DNA from: SZUA-186 sp041552135
GTDB taxonomy: Bacteria; Pseudomonadota; Gammaproteobacteria; UBA9214
Reading direction: 5' to 3'
Assembly (NCBI GenBank): GCA_041552135.1
Contig: JBFELL010000045.1
Coordinates: 1-17,746 of the forward strand
DNA: 17,746 nucleotides
This document shows positions 1-6,993 of the stretch, piece after piece. How positions within the stretch are numbered: position 1 is the first letter of the stretch; every line of letters starts with the position of its first letter. The notes beneath the pieces are model-generated. The model saw nothing but the letters and a program-made list of their open reading frames with translations. It was not told where the DNA came from and ran no database searches. The translations under genes were made by a program, and so were the position numbers.

Positions 1-625
1 CATGGCGGTGCTGGATGGCACGGTTGTCAGGGTGCTGCTACTGTTCTACCTGTCACCCTTCTGGGCCGTTTGCCTTGGCTGGCTGCTGCTGGGCGAGCGC
101 CTGGACACGCGTTCAAGGTTCGTCTTCGTCATTGCCGTTTGCGGTGCCATGGTGATGTTGTGGGACACCTCGCTCGGTGCGCCCTGGCCGAGCGGCACCG
201 CCGACTGGCTGGCGGTTTCCTCAGGCTTCGCGTTTGCCCTGAGCAATGTGTTCGTGCGCAAGCTGCACCATGTCACGGTGCTGCTGAAGTCCAGCAGCAG
301 TTTTCTGGGGGTGGTGCTGGTCGCGGTCGCCTGGATCGTGATGATGCGCACCGGCATGCCGGCGGTGGTACCTGCCGTGTTCGGTTGGGCCGCGTTGCTG
401 GGCCTTGGCGGCTTCCTGATCATGGCGTTGACGGTACAGTACGGCATCACCCACATGCCCTTGCATCGATCGGCCGTCATCCTGCTGTTCGAGCTGGTCG
501 TGGGCGCGGTATCCGCACTGTTGCTGACGGACGAGCGCGTGCTGCCGCGCGAGTGGATCGGCGGTGGCATGATCGTACTGGCGGCCTGGGTGGCCGCCTA
601 CATCCATACAGGAGAACAGCCATGA
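1..625 (+). CDS. EamA/DMT-superfamily membrane transporter, N-terminus cut by window edge
   Basis: This is the C-terminal 207 residues of a multi-pass inner-membrane protein that is open to the window start. The ATG at position 2 is probably an internal methionine. Families of this type (EamA, drug/metabolite transporter superfamily) usually have about 290-300 residues in two repeats of five helices. What is visible is the end of the first repeat, with a helix of the type LLLFYLSPFWAVCLGWLLLGERL, whose GER ending is typical of EamA domains. A complete second repeat follows, starting near residue 68 and ending with a matching TDERVLPREW segment and a last helix. The substrate cannot be read from sequence; families like this export metabolites or amino acids. 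Its stop overlaps the start of the VOC gene (ATGA), so the two are probably cotranscribed. Family assignment is fairly secure; function is unknown. Confidence 0.8.
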   Translation, partial: MAVLDGTVVRVLLLFYLSPFWAVCLGWLLLGERLDTRSRFVFVIAVCGAMVMLWDTSLGAPWPSGTADWLAVSSGFAFALSNVFVRKLHHVTVLLKSSSSFLGVVLVAVAWIVMMRTGMPAVVPAVFGWAALLGLGGFLIMALTVQYGITHMPLHRSAVILLFELVVGAVSALLLTDERVLPREWIGGGMIVLAAWVAAYIHTGEQP

Positions 626-1005
626 GCAACTTCCTGGCGCTACACCATGTCAGCGTGCTGGTAAGTGACACATCGCGCGCACTGGCGTTCTATCGTGACC
701 TGCTGGGACTGTCACTGGATAACAGCCGTCCGGTGCTGGACTTCCCGGGCGCCTGGCTGGATGTTGGCGATCAGCAGGTTCACCTGATCGAGATTCCGGC
801 GCACATGCCGGCAGGCGCGTCAGTGGCCCATGGCGGCCGGGACCGGCATTTTGCCCTGCAGGTGGCCGACCTGGAGCCGGTGAGCGGCCGGCTGGAGGCG
901 GGTGGTGTGGATTACACGCTGAGCCGCTCCGGCCGGCGGGCGCTGTTCTGCCGGGACCCGGACGGCAATGCGATCGAGCTGGTGGAGCGACCTGTGGCTC
1001 AGTGA
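622..1005 (+). CDS. VOC-family (glyoxalase/bleomycin-resistance fold) protein
   Basis: A 127-residue protein of the vicinal oxygen chelate fold, normal length for a single-chain member with two beta-alpha-beta-beta-beta modules. The first module opens with LHHVSVLVSD and ALAFYRDLLGL (residues 7-30); the second starts near RHFALQVADL (75-84) and ends with DPDGNAIELVE (112-122). Candidate metal ligands sit at the usual places: His9, Glu57 (HLIEI), His76 and Glu119. Members include lactoylglutathione lyases, dioxygenases and fosfomycin or bleomycin resistance proteins, and the sequence does not decide between them. The start is the ATG inside the ATGA overlap with the transporter stop, preceded by AGGAGAA about 5 bases upstream. 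Coupling to a transporter suggests a shared small-molecule substrate, which is inference only. Its last 7 bases overlap the convergent glnD end. Confidence 0.88.
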   Translation: MSNFLALHHVSVLVSDTSRALAFYRDLLGLSLDNSRPVLDFPGAWLDVGDQQVHLIEIPAHMPAGASVAHGGRDRHFALQVADLEPVSGRLEAGGVDYTLSRSGRRALFCRDPDGNAIELVERPVAQ

Positions 1006-3701
1006 GCCGCGGCGGCGTTGCTGTGCGGGCCGTCGTCGAGGTGCCTGCGGATGGCCTTGTCCAGGCATTCCACCTGCTGCTGTTCGGTGAGCGGCCGGTT
1101 ATTGCGGTCGGTGATGTAGTAGACGTCCTCGGCGCGTGCGCCGAGCGTGGTGATCCTCGCGTTCTGCAGTCTGACGCGGCACTCGGTGAAGGCGCGCCCG
1201 ACCTGTGACAGCAGGCCCGGCCTGTCTGCCGTTATCAGTTCCATGACGGTCCGCTGGTCGGCCTCGTCCAGCTTGAAGGCGATGTGGGTCTGGATCGGAA
1301 AATGGCGGTACCGGCGTGGCGTCCGCCGGCTGACATGCCATGCCTTCCTGTCCTCCGATTCGATCTCGCTGGTCAGCGTGGCCTGCACCGCATCGATACG
1401 CAGCGCGTCCTGCAGCGGCCCGCCGTCCTGGTCCAGTACGTGGAAGGTGTTGAGCACGTAGCCGTCATCGGTCGTGATGATGCCGGCATCGACGACATTC
1501 AGGCCCAGCTGGTCCAGGACCGCCGTGATCAGGGTGAACAGTTCGTCATCGGCCGGCGCGTGGATGAATATCTCGGTGCCGCCGCGTTCCGTTACCGGCT
1601 GGATGCTGACAACGCAGTCCATGTTGTCCTGCCGTTCAGCCAGCAGCCGCGTGTGTCGGGAGACCTGCTCCGCGGTATGCCGCAGGAAGTATTCCTCGCC
1701 GAGACGCAGCCACACACTGCCGGGATCGGCGGTGAATGACGTGAACTCCGACAGCAGCCTGCGTGCATCGGTCTGCACCTGCTGGATGTGTTCCGCCCGT
1801 TCCAGCGGGTCCTGCAGGCCGCGCTGCAGCGCCCTGCGGGTGCCGTAATAGAGCTGGCTGAGCAGTGCGCCTTTCCAGGTGTTCCAGAGATCCGGATTGG
1901 TACCGCGGATGTCCGCCACGGTCAGCAGGTAGAGGTAATCCAGCCGCACGGGGTTGGCGACGAGATTGGCAAAGCGGTTGATCACGACCGGGTCGCTGAT
2001 GTCCTCGCGTTGTGCGATCGTGGACATGAGCAGGTGGTTCTCGACCAGCCAGCCAACCAGGTCGGTGTCGTAGTTGCTGAGGTCGTGGCGTTCGCAGAAT
2101 TCCCGCGCATCCCTCCCGCCCAGCTCGGAGTGGTCACCGCCACGCCCCTTGGCGATATCGTGGAACAGGCCCGCCAGGCAGAGCAGTTCCGGCTTGGGGA
2201 TCGTGGTCACGACCTGGCTGCAGAGCGGCACCTCGCCGGCAAACTCCGGCATGGCAAAACGGCGCAGATTGCGTACCACGAACAGGATGTGCTCGTCGAC
2301 CGTGTAGGTGTGGAACAGGTCATACTGCATCAGGCCGGTGATATGCTCGAACACCGGCAGATAGGCGGCGAGCACGCCATAGACGTTCATGCGCCGCAAT
2401 TCGTGCGTGACACCTTTTGTCTGCCGGATGATCTCCATGAACAGGCTCCGGCAGCGGATGTCGTCCCGGAATTCCTCGTCGATCAGATGGCGGTGACCGC
2501 GGATGGCACGGATGGTGTCGGCCCGCACGCCCTTGATCTCCGGATGCTGCTCGAGCAGCAGGAAGACCTCCAGCAGCGCATAGGGAAAGTGGCGGAACAC
2601 GCTGCTGTAGCGGATTTCGATAAACCCGTTGCGAATCTGGAAGCGGTTGTTGAGTGGCACGATTTCCCCGGGACCCTCGGGAAACAGCAGTTCCTCCTCG
2701 AACAGCTGCAGCAGCATTTCATTCAGGCGGCTCAGTTCCATGATGGCCTGGTAATAGCGTTTCATGAACGCCTCCACCGCGAGCCGGTTGTCGTCGTCCC
2801 GGTAGCCGAACTGGCTGGCGAGCGTGCGCTGGTAATCGAACAGCAGCCGGTCCTCGCCCCGGCCGGTCAGGGTGTGCAGTGCGAAACGGACTTCCCAGAG
2901 AAAATCCCTGCCCTCGACCAGGGTGTTGTATTCCTCTTCGGTGAGAAAGCCTTGCTCGACCAGTTCTTCCAGGGGGCCGGTGCCGAAGTGGCGATTTGCC
3001 ACCCAGGCGATGACCTGGATATCGCGAAGCCCGCCCGGGCTTTCCTTGACATTGGGTTCGAGCTTGTAGGCTGTGTCGTGATACTTGTGATGTCGCTGCA
3101 GCTGTTCGCTGTGCTTGGCCTGGAAGAACTCGCGGCTGTTCCAGATCCTGTCGGGACTCGTAACCTCCTGCATGCGCCGGTACAGCTGTGCGTTGCCGGC
3201 CAGCAGGCGTGATTCCATCAGGTTGGTGATGACGGTAACGTCCGCCAGTGACTGCTCGATGCAGTCCTCGACGGTGCGCACGCTGTGGCCAACCTCCAGG
3301 CCGATGTCCCAGAGGAACACCAGCAGCTGTTCCAGGGCGGCATTCAGATCGGGGTTGCCGGCCTCTGGCAGCAGCATCAGCAGGTCGATATCCGAGCCCG
3401 GCATGAGTTCGCTGCGGCCGTAACCGCCCACCGCGACCAGGGCGGCTGTGGAGGTATGCGCGGACATGATCTGCTGCCAGACGCGCTGCAGTACCTGGTC
3501 GACCAGCCAGGAGCGTGCCTGCAACAGCAGCGGTGCGCCGGTGCCGGCGTCGAACCTCTCCTTGAGCAGTTGCCGGCCCTGGAGCAGGAACGCCTTGTAA
3601 CAGGGCAGGGGCTGTTCACCCCCGCTCAGCCTGGCATCCAGCGCCTGCGTGTCAAACCACGCATCGAAATTCCCGGTCCCGGGCGTGGCGCCGTGGTTCA
3701 T
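999..3701 (-). CDS. glnD: Bifunctional uridylyltransferase/uridylyl-removing enzyme GlnD
   Basis: GlnD senses glutamine and adds or removes UMP on the PII proteins GlnB/GlnK, which sets glutamine synthetase activity and NtrB/NtrC signalling. The 900-residue length matches the family (about 890 in E. coli). The nucleotidyltransferase site is visible as VGGYGRSELMPGSDIDLL (91-108), with Asp104 and Asp106 as metal ligands. The conserved SPGGLRDIQ block lies at 221-229. The HD hydrolase domain carries GLFHDIAKGRGGDHSELG (511-528). Two C-terminal ACT domains, which bind glutamine, start near 708 and 820; the second contains ITADRPGLLSQVGRAF. The frame stays open upstream to 3779 but that would overlap map by more than 70 bases, so I chose the ATG at 3701 (MNHGATPG), 5 bases after the map stop. 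No strong Shine-Dalgarno is visible, so translation may be coupled to map. Domains are complete. Confidence 0.95.
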   Translation of the reverse strand: MNHGATPGTGNFDAWFDTQALDARLSGGEQPLPCYKAFLLQGRQLLKERFDAGTGAPLLLQARSWLVDQVLQRVWQQIMSAHTSTAALVAVGGYGRSELMPGSDIDLLMLLPEAGNPDLNAALEQLLVFLWDIGLEVGHSVRTVEDCIEQSLADVTVITNLMESRLLAGNAQLYRRMQEVTSPDRIWNSREFFQAKHSEQLQRHHKYHDTAYKLEPNVKESPGGLRDIQVIAWVANRHFGTGPLEELVEQGFLTEEEYNTLVEGRDFLWEVRFALHTLTGRGEDRLLFDYQRTLASQFGYRDDDNRLAVEAFMKRYYQAIMELSRLNEMLLQLFEEELLFPEGPGEIVPLNNRFQIRNGFIEIRYSSVFRHFPYALLEVFLLLEQHPEIKGVRADTIRAIRGHRHLIDEEFRDDIRCRSLFMEIIRQTKGVTHELRRMNVYGVLAAYLPVFEHITGLMQYDLFHTYTVDEHILFVVRNLRRFAMPEFAGEVPLCSQVVTTIPKPELLCLAGLFHDIAKGRGGDHSELGGRDAREFCERHDLSNYDTDLVGWLVENHLLMSTIAQREDISDPVVINRFANLVANPVRLDYLYLLTVADIRGTNPDLWNTWKGALLSQLYYGTRRALQRGLQDPLERAEHIQQVQTDARRLLSEFTSFTADPGSVWLRLGEEYFLRHTAEQVSRHTRLLAERQDNMDCVVSIQPVTERGGTEIFIHAPADDELFTLITAVLDQLGLNVVDAGIITTDDGYVLNTFHVLDQDGGPLQDALRIDAVQATLTSEIESEDRKAWHVSRRTPRRYRHFPIQTHIAFKLDEADQRTVMELITADRPGLLSQVGRAFTECRVRLQNARITTLGARAEDVYYITDRNNRPLTEQQQVECLDKAIRRHLDDGPHSNAAAAH

Positions 3702-3706
3702 GGGGC

Positions 3707-4474
3707 TCAGATTTCGTCGCCTGGCAGGCAGGTCAGCACTTCGTGGCCCGTGTCCGTGACCAGGATGGTGTGTTCCCACTGGGCGGACAGGCTGTGGTCC
3801 TTGGTGACCACGGTCCAGCCATCCGGCAGCAGGCGGGTATGGCGCTTGCCGGCGTTGACCATGGGTTCGATGGTGAAGGTCATGCCGGGCTCGAGACGCA
3901 GACCTGTCCCCGGCCTGCCATAGTGCAGGACCTGGGGGTCTTCGTGGAATTCACGACCGATGCCGTGACCGCAGTATTCGCGGACGATCGAGCAATGGTT
4001 CGTCTCCGCGTGCTGCTGGATGGCATGGCCGATATCGCCGAGCTGTACGCCGGGACTGACCATCGCGATGCCGATTTTCAGGCATTCGTGACTGATGCCC
4101 GCCAGCCGCTTGCCGGCCACGGAGGGTTCGCCGACAAAGAACATCTTGCTGGTGTCGCCGTGGAAGCCGTCCTTGATGACCGTGATGTCGATATTCACCA
4201 TGTCACCCTTGCGCAGCACCTTGTTGCCCGGGATACCGTGGCAGACAACGTGGTTTACCGAGGTGCAGATGGATTTCGGAAAGCCGCGATAATTGAGCGG
4301 AGCGGGTATGGCCTGCTGTTCGCGGACAATGAAATCGTGGCAGATCCGGTCAAGTTCATCCGTTCTGACGCCGGGCTGGACGTGGGGCCGGACCATGCGC
4401 AGGACATCGGCGGCGAGCTGGCCGGCGATGCGCATCTTCTCGATTTCCGGTGGTGTTTTTATGCTCACGGCCAT
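3707..4474 (-). CDS. map: Type I methionine aminopeptidase
   Basis: Removes the initiator methionine from nascent proteins after deformylation, in the cytoplasm near the ribosomal exit tunnel. The 255-residue protein begins MAVSIKTPPEIEKMRIAG, like E. coli Map, and has the type Ia pita-bread fold without extra N-terminal domain. The five metal ligands are all present: Asp96 (VNIDITV), Asp107 (FHGDTSKMF), His170 (EYCGHGIGR), Glu203 (FTIEPMVNAG) and Glu234 (QWEHTILV). The substrate-site His79 lies in VVCHGIP. It is divergent from rpsB, an arrangement shared with many gammaproteobacteria, and is followed after 5 bases by glnD. A candidate promoter lies on the minus strand at 4546-4574. The ribosome binding site before the ATG is weak. 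Confidence 0.97.
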   Translation of the reverse strand: MAVSIKTPPEIEKMRIAGQLAADVLRMVRPHVQPGVRTDELDRICHDFIVREQQAIPAPLNYRGFPKSICTSVNHVVCHGIPGNKVLRKGDMVNIDITVIKDGFHGDTSKMFFVGEPSVAGKRLAGISHECLKIGIAMVSPGVQLGDIGHAIQQHAETNHCSIVREYCGHGIGREFHEDPQVLHYGRPGTGLRLEPGMTFTIEPMVNAGKRHTRLLPDGWTVVTKDHSLSAQWEHTILVTDTGHEVLTCLPGDEI

Positions 4475-4531
4475 AGTTCAGCTTGCTGGTGAAATCAGGA
4501 CAGCCGGCGCTGGATTCAGGCTGCCGGGCGA

Positions 4532-4560
4532 TTGCTGGATGGGGCAGTGTATGGTATAAA
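4532..4560 (+). promoter_or_regulatory. Candidate sigma70 promoter for rpsB-tsf with GC-rich discriminator
   Basis: TTGCTG (4532-4537) and TATAAA (4555-4560) are separated by exactly 17 bases. The first three bases of the -35 and five of six -10 bases match consensus. The next bases, GGCGGGC (4561-4567), form a GC-rich discriminator, the feature that makes ribosomal-protein and rRNA promoters sensitive to ppGpp in E. coli. Predicted transcription starts near 4567, leaving a leader of about 155 bases before rpsB. Stringent control is inferred from the discriminator and the gene function. Confidence 0.7.
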
Positions 4561-4574
4561 GGCGGGCTTGTTAA
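4546..4574 (-). promoter_or_regulatory. Candidate sigma70 promoter for map-glnD, overlapping the rpsB promoter
   Basis: On the minus strand, TTAACA (4574 down to 4569; five of six bases match TTGACA) is followed by a 17-base spacer and TACACT (4551 down to 4546; four of six match TATAAT). It would start transcription near 4539, toward map. It lies almost entirely on top of the plus-strand rpsB promoter, so the two could not be occupied by polymerase at once. The call rests on motif match and spacing only. Confidence 0.5.
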
Positions 4575-4722
4575 GCAGTCCACCTGATTGTTTTTCAGAC
4601 TTTAACCGAATTCACACATGTGCCGGCACATGCAGCGGGGTGCCCGGACGCCAGAGACTGGTTTCCGGGTTGCTGTCATGGGGTACATGGAAGCCTAACC
4701 CTGAAAACTGGAGAAATACACC
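4568..4722 (+). promoter_or_regulatory. Structured 5' leader of rpsB, probable S2 autoregulatory leader
   Basis: This leader contains a perfect 16-base palindrome, CATGTGCCGGCACATG (4617-4632). In RNA it can fold as a 6-bp stem with a CCGG loop. A second, stronger stem-loop follows: CCCGGA (4643-4648) pairs with TCCGGG (4664-4669), and inside it CCAG (4651-4654) pairs with CTGG (4658-4661) around an AGA loop. GGGTT (4667-4671) could instead pair with AACCC (4697-4701), giving an alternative fold nearer the start codon. The Shine-Dalgarno GGAG (4710-4713) lies 9 bases before the ATG. In E. coli and related gammaproteobacteria, S2 represses rpsB-tsf translation through a conserved leader; that this one does so is inference. 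Confidence 0.55.
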
Positions 4723-5679
4723 ATGGCTAATGTCACCATGCGCCAGATGCTTGAGTCTGGCGTGCACTTCGGTCACCAGACCCGTTACTGGAACCCGAAG
4801 ATGGCTCCCTTCATCTTCGGCGAACGCGGCAAGATCCATATCGTCAACCTCGAAAAGACGATGCCGCTTTTCAACGATGCAATGAACTATATCAGCAGCC
4901 TGGTTGCCAACGGCGGAACGATCCTGTTCGTCGGCACCAAGCGCGCTGCCCAGGGCGTTGTGCGCGAGCAGGCCGAGCGCTGCGGCATGCCCTACGTAAA
5001 CCACCGCTGGCTGGGTGGCATGCTGACCAACTACAAGACAGTACGGCAGTCGATCAAGCGCCTCAAGGACCTGGAAACCATGGAGGAAGACGGCTCCATG
5101 GCGCGCCTGAGCAAGAAGGAGGCCCTGATGCTGGGCCGGGAAAAAGACAAGCTCGAGCGCAGCCTGGGCGGCATCAAGGACATGAAGGGCATTCCGGATG
5201 CCATGTTCGTGGTCGATGTCGGTTACGAGAAGATCGCGGTCAGCGAGGCCGTCAAGCTGGGGGTGCCGGTGGTCGGTGTTGTTGACACCAACAATTCCCT
5301 GCAGGGTATCGACTACGTGATTCCCGGTAATGACGATGCGATTCGCGCCATCAAGCTCTACGTTGAGAGCGCAGCGGCCGCGGTCGATAACGGCCGGCTG
5401 AGTATTGCCAGAATCACTGCGGAAACGGAAGACGAGTTCGTCGAACTCGAAGAGGGTGGCCGGGCGGCCAAGCCGAAAAAGGCGCCCGCTCGCAAGAAGT
5501 CGGCCCGCAAGGTTGCGGTGAAGGCCAAGGCAGCCCCGGCCAAGCCGGCCGAAGAGGCGCCGGCTGAAGCCACGGCGGCACCGGCTGAAGCAACACCAGC
5601 ACCGGCTGAAGCCACGCCAGCACCGGCTGAAGAGTCAGGCGATGCACCGGCTGCCGCTGAAGGCAAGAGCGACACCTGA
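4723..5679 (+). CDS. rpsB: 30S ribosomal protein S2 with long C-terminal extension
   Basis: S2 is a late-assembling protein of the small ribosomal subunit that helps recruit S1. The core (about residues 1-243) matches the family throughout: MRQMLESGVHFGHQTRYWNP near the N-terminus, NHRWLGGMLTNYKTVRQSIK in the middle, LGGIKDMKGIPDAMFVVD, then VVDTNNSLQGIDYVIPGNDD. E. coli S2 stops at 241 residues; this one continues to 318. The extra part first has a Lys/Arg/Ala/Pro stretch (about 247-274), then four acidic seven-residue units of the type APAEATP (279-306), encoded by a 21-bp tandem repeat. Such tails occur on S2 in some other bacteria and are expected to be disordered. It is the first gene of an rpsB-tsf operon and is probably subject to S2 autoregulation. 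Confidence 0.97.
   Translation: MANVTMRQMLESGVHFGHQTRYWNPKMAPFIFGERGKIHIVNLEKTMPLFNDAMNYISSLVANGGTILFVGTKRAAQGVVREQAERCGMPYVNHRWLGGMLTNYKTVRQSIKRLKDLETMEEDGSMARLSKKEALMLGREKDKLERSLGGIKDMKGIPDAMFVVDVGYEKIAVSEAVKLGVPVVGVVDTNNSLQGIDYVIPGNDDAIRAIKLYVESAAAAVDNGRLSIARITAETEDEFVELEEGGRAAKPKKAPARKKSARKVAVKAKAAPAKPAEEAPAEATAAPAEATPAPAEATPAPAEESGDAPAAAEGKSDT
5557..5640 (+). repeat. 21-bp tandem repeat, four units, inside rpsB 3' end
   Basis: Four in-frame copies start at 5557, 5578, 5599 and 5620. Each begins GC-CCGGCTGAAG with a variable third base, and units two and three differ at only two positions. They encode APAEATA, APAEATP, APAEATP and APAEESG. The fourth unit is diverged in its second half. 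The near identity of the middle units at DNA level suggests recent duplication by slippage, so copy number may vary between strains. Confidence 0.9.
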
Positions 5680-5734
5680 TCGGTGACAGTCCTGGCCGGG
5701 ACCGGCTAGGCAGGCCGAAATTCCGCTATCCGTT

Positions 5735-5759
5735 CCCGCCTCCCTTGAAGAGGGCGGGG
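5735..5759 (+). other. GC-rich stem-loop in the rpsB-tsf intergenic region
   Basis: The 197-base gap between rpsB and tsf holds a hairpin. CCCGCC (5735-5740) is complementary to GGCGGG (5753-5758); alternatively CCCTT (5742-5746) pairs with GAGGG (5750-5754) around a GAA loop. No T run follows, so it is not a standard intrinsic terminator. It could be a partial terminator, an RNA processing site, or a stabiliser of the rpsB part of the message. I see no convincing promoter for tsf in the gap. Confidence 0.35.
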
Positions 5760-5876
5760 CAGGACGGGGGTGGAGTAAATACGTGGTTCGCCAGGGCATG
5801 GCAAGACGGGAGATGTCTGCCTGATTTCCTCCAGCCCTGGCATACAGATACGCAATCCAGACGAGGTTCATGAGAT

Positions 5877-6767
5877 ATGGCAATTACTGCAGCGCAAGTC
5901 AAGGAACTGCGCGAGCGCACCGGCTCCGGCATGATGGAATGCAAGAAGGCGCTGGTCGACGCCAATGGTGATATGGATACGGCAGCCGAGGCGCTGCGCA
6001 AGGCAGGCATGGCAAAGGCCGACAAAAAGGCCGGACGCGTCGCCGCCGAGGGCCTTGTTGTCATCGAAACCGGCGATGACAGAAAGACCGCCGCCATCGT
6101 CGAGGTCAACTGCGAGACGGACTTCGTCGCCAAGAAAGAGGACTTCCAGGACTATGCCGCGGCCATTGCCAGGCGCGTGCTGGCGGACAACCCGGCGGAC
6201 ATCGACAGCCTGCTGGCGATGCCCCTGCACGACGGTGATGCCACCACCATCGAGGAGGCGCGCAAGGCGCTGATCGCCACCATCGGCGAGAACATCACCG
6301 TGCGCCGCTTTACCCGGGTCGAGAGCAAGGGCGAGCTTGCCAGCTACCGCCACGGGGTGCGCATCGGCGTGCTGGTGGACCTCGAAGGCGGCGATGCCGC
6401 GCTCGGCAAGGACCTGGCCATGCATATCGCGGCACATGATCCGCGGCCGGTCTGTGTCTCCGAGGACCAGGTGCCGGAGGACATGCTCGCCAGCGAGCGC
6501 GACATCTTCACGGCACAGGCGCGCGAAAGCGGCAAGCCGGACAACATCATCGAGAAGATGATCGAGGGCCGGATCCGCAAGTTCCTCGGCGAGATCACCC
6601 TGCTGGGTCAGTCCTTCGTCAAGGATCCCGACCAGACCGTCGGCAAGCTGCTCGAAGGTGCCGGGGCAACCGTCGCCGGTTTCCAGCGCATGGAGCTCGG
6701 GGAGGGTATCGAGAAGAAGACAGAGAACTTCGCCGACGAGGTCATGGCGCAGGTCAAGGGTGGGTGA
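5877..6767 (+). CDS. tsf: Elongation factor Ts
   Basis: EF-Ts is the nucleotide exchange factor that releases GDP from EF-Tu during translation. The 296-residue protein starts with the UBA-like domain (about 1-54), including LRERTGSGMMECKKAL (11-26). The exchange motif TDFV is at 81-84 within EVNCETDFVAKKEDF; in E. coli the Asp and Phe of this motif displace the Mg ion and open the nucleotide site of EF-Tu. The two core subdomains and coiled-coil insertion follow, and the C-terminal region keeps the familiar pattern GRIRKFLGEITLLGQSFVKD. Length is close to the 283 of E. coli. GAGG (5863-5866) lies 10 bases before the ATG. It is downstream of rpsB and closed by the terminator at 6821-6849, so rpsB-tsf is a self-contained operon. 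Confidence 0.97.
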   Translation: MAITAAQVKELRERTGSGMMECKKALVDANGDMDTAAEALRKAGMAKADKKAGRVAAEGLVVIETGDDRKTAAIVEVNCETDFVAKKEDFQDYAAAIARRVLADNPADIDSLLAMPLHDGDATTIEEARKALIATIGENITVRRFTRVESKGELASYRHGVRIGVLVDLEGGDAALGKDLAMHIAAHDPRPVCVSEDQVPEDMLASERDIFTAQARESGKPDNIIEKMIEGRIRKFLGEITLLGQSFVKDPDQTVGKLLEGAGATVAGFQRMELGEGIEKKTENFADEVMAQVKGG

Positions 6768-6820
6768 TGCGGGGTCGCGTCGGCAGTCATCGTCTGACGG
6801 TGAGCCAGAATCACTACACC

Positions 6821-6849
6821 AAAGGGGTCGATTTTCGGCCCCTTTTTTT
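6821..6849 (+). terminator. Rho-independent terminator of rpsB-tsf
   Basis: AAAGGGGTCGA (6821-6831) pairs along its full length with TCGGCCCCTTT (6835-6845), with one T-G wobble, around a TTT loop. The 3' arm runs into seven consecutive T (6843-6849). It lies 54 bases after the tsf stop and ends the operon. The A run on the 5' arm means it could also stop transcription from the other strand. Confidence 0.93.
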
Positions 6850-6904
6850 GCGCCATTGCCCTATCGGCTGCCCGGGTACGATGCCGTTGCGCTGTGCCGC
6901 AATG

Positions 6905-6934
6905 TTGGCATTCGACGCTAAAAAGTAAGACAAT
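6905..6934 (+). promoter_or_regulatory. Candidate promoter for the pyrH-frr-uppS operon
   Basis: TTGGCA (6905-6910) and GACAAT (6929-6934) are 18 bases apart. The stretch between the tsf terminator and pyrH is clearly richer in A/T than its surroundings. A promoter is expected here because the terminator separates pyrH from rpsB-tsf, but the -10 match is only four of six bases. The pyrH ribosome binding site AAAAGG (6983-6988) lies 5 bases before its ATG. Confidence 0.4.
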
Positions 6935-6993
6935 AAGCGGGTTTTAGACCACCTGCACAGAAACATCATAACCAATTGATATAAAAGGTTTAT

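Noticed and set aside
1788..3212. A 474-codon open frame on the plus strand opposite glnD
   Set aside because: It is a shadow of the high-GC glnD coding sequence; glnD motifs cover the whole stretch and the opposite frame shows no domain.
5695..5706. GCCGG-GA-CCGGC inverted repeat after rpsB
   Set aside because: A two-base loop cannot close such a stem, and short GC inverted repeats are expected by chance at this base composition.
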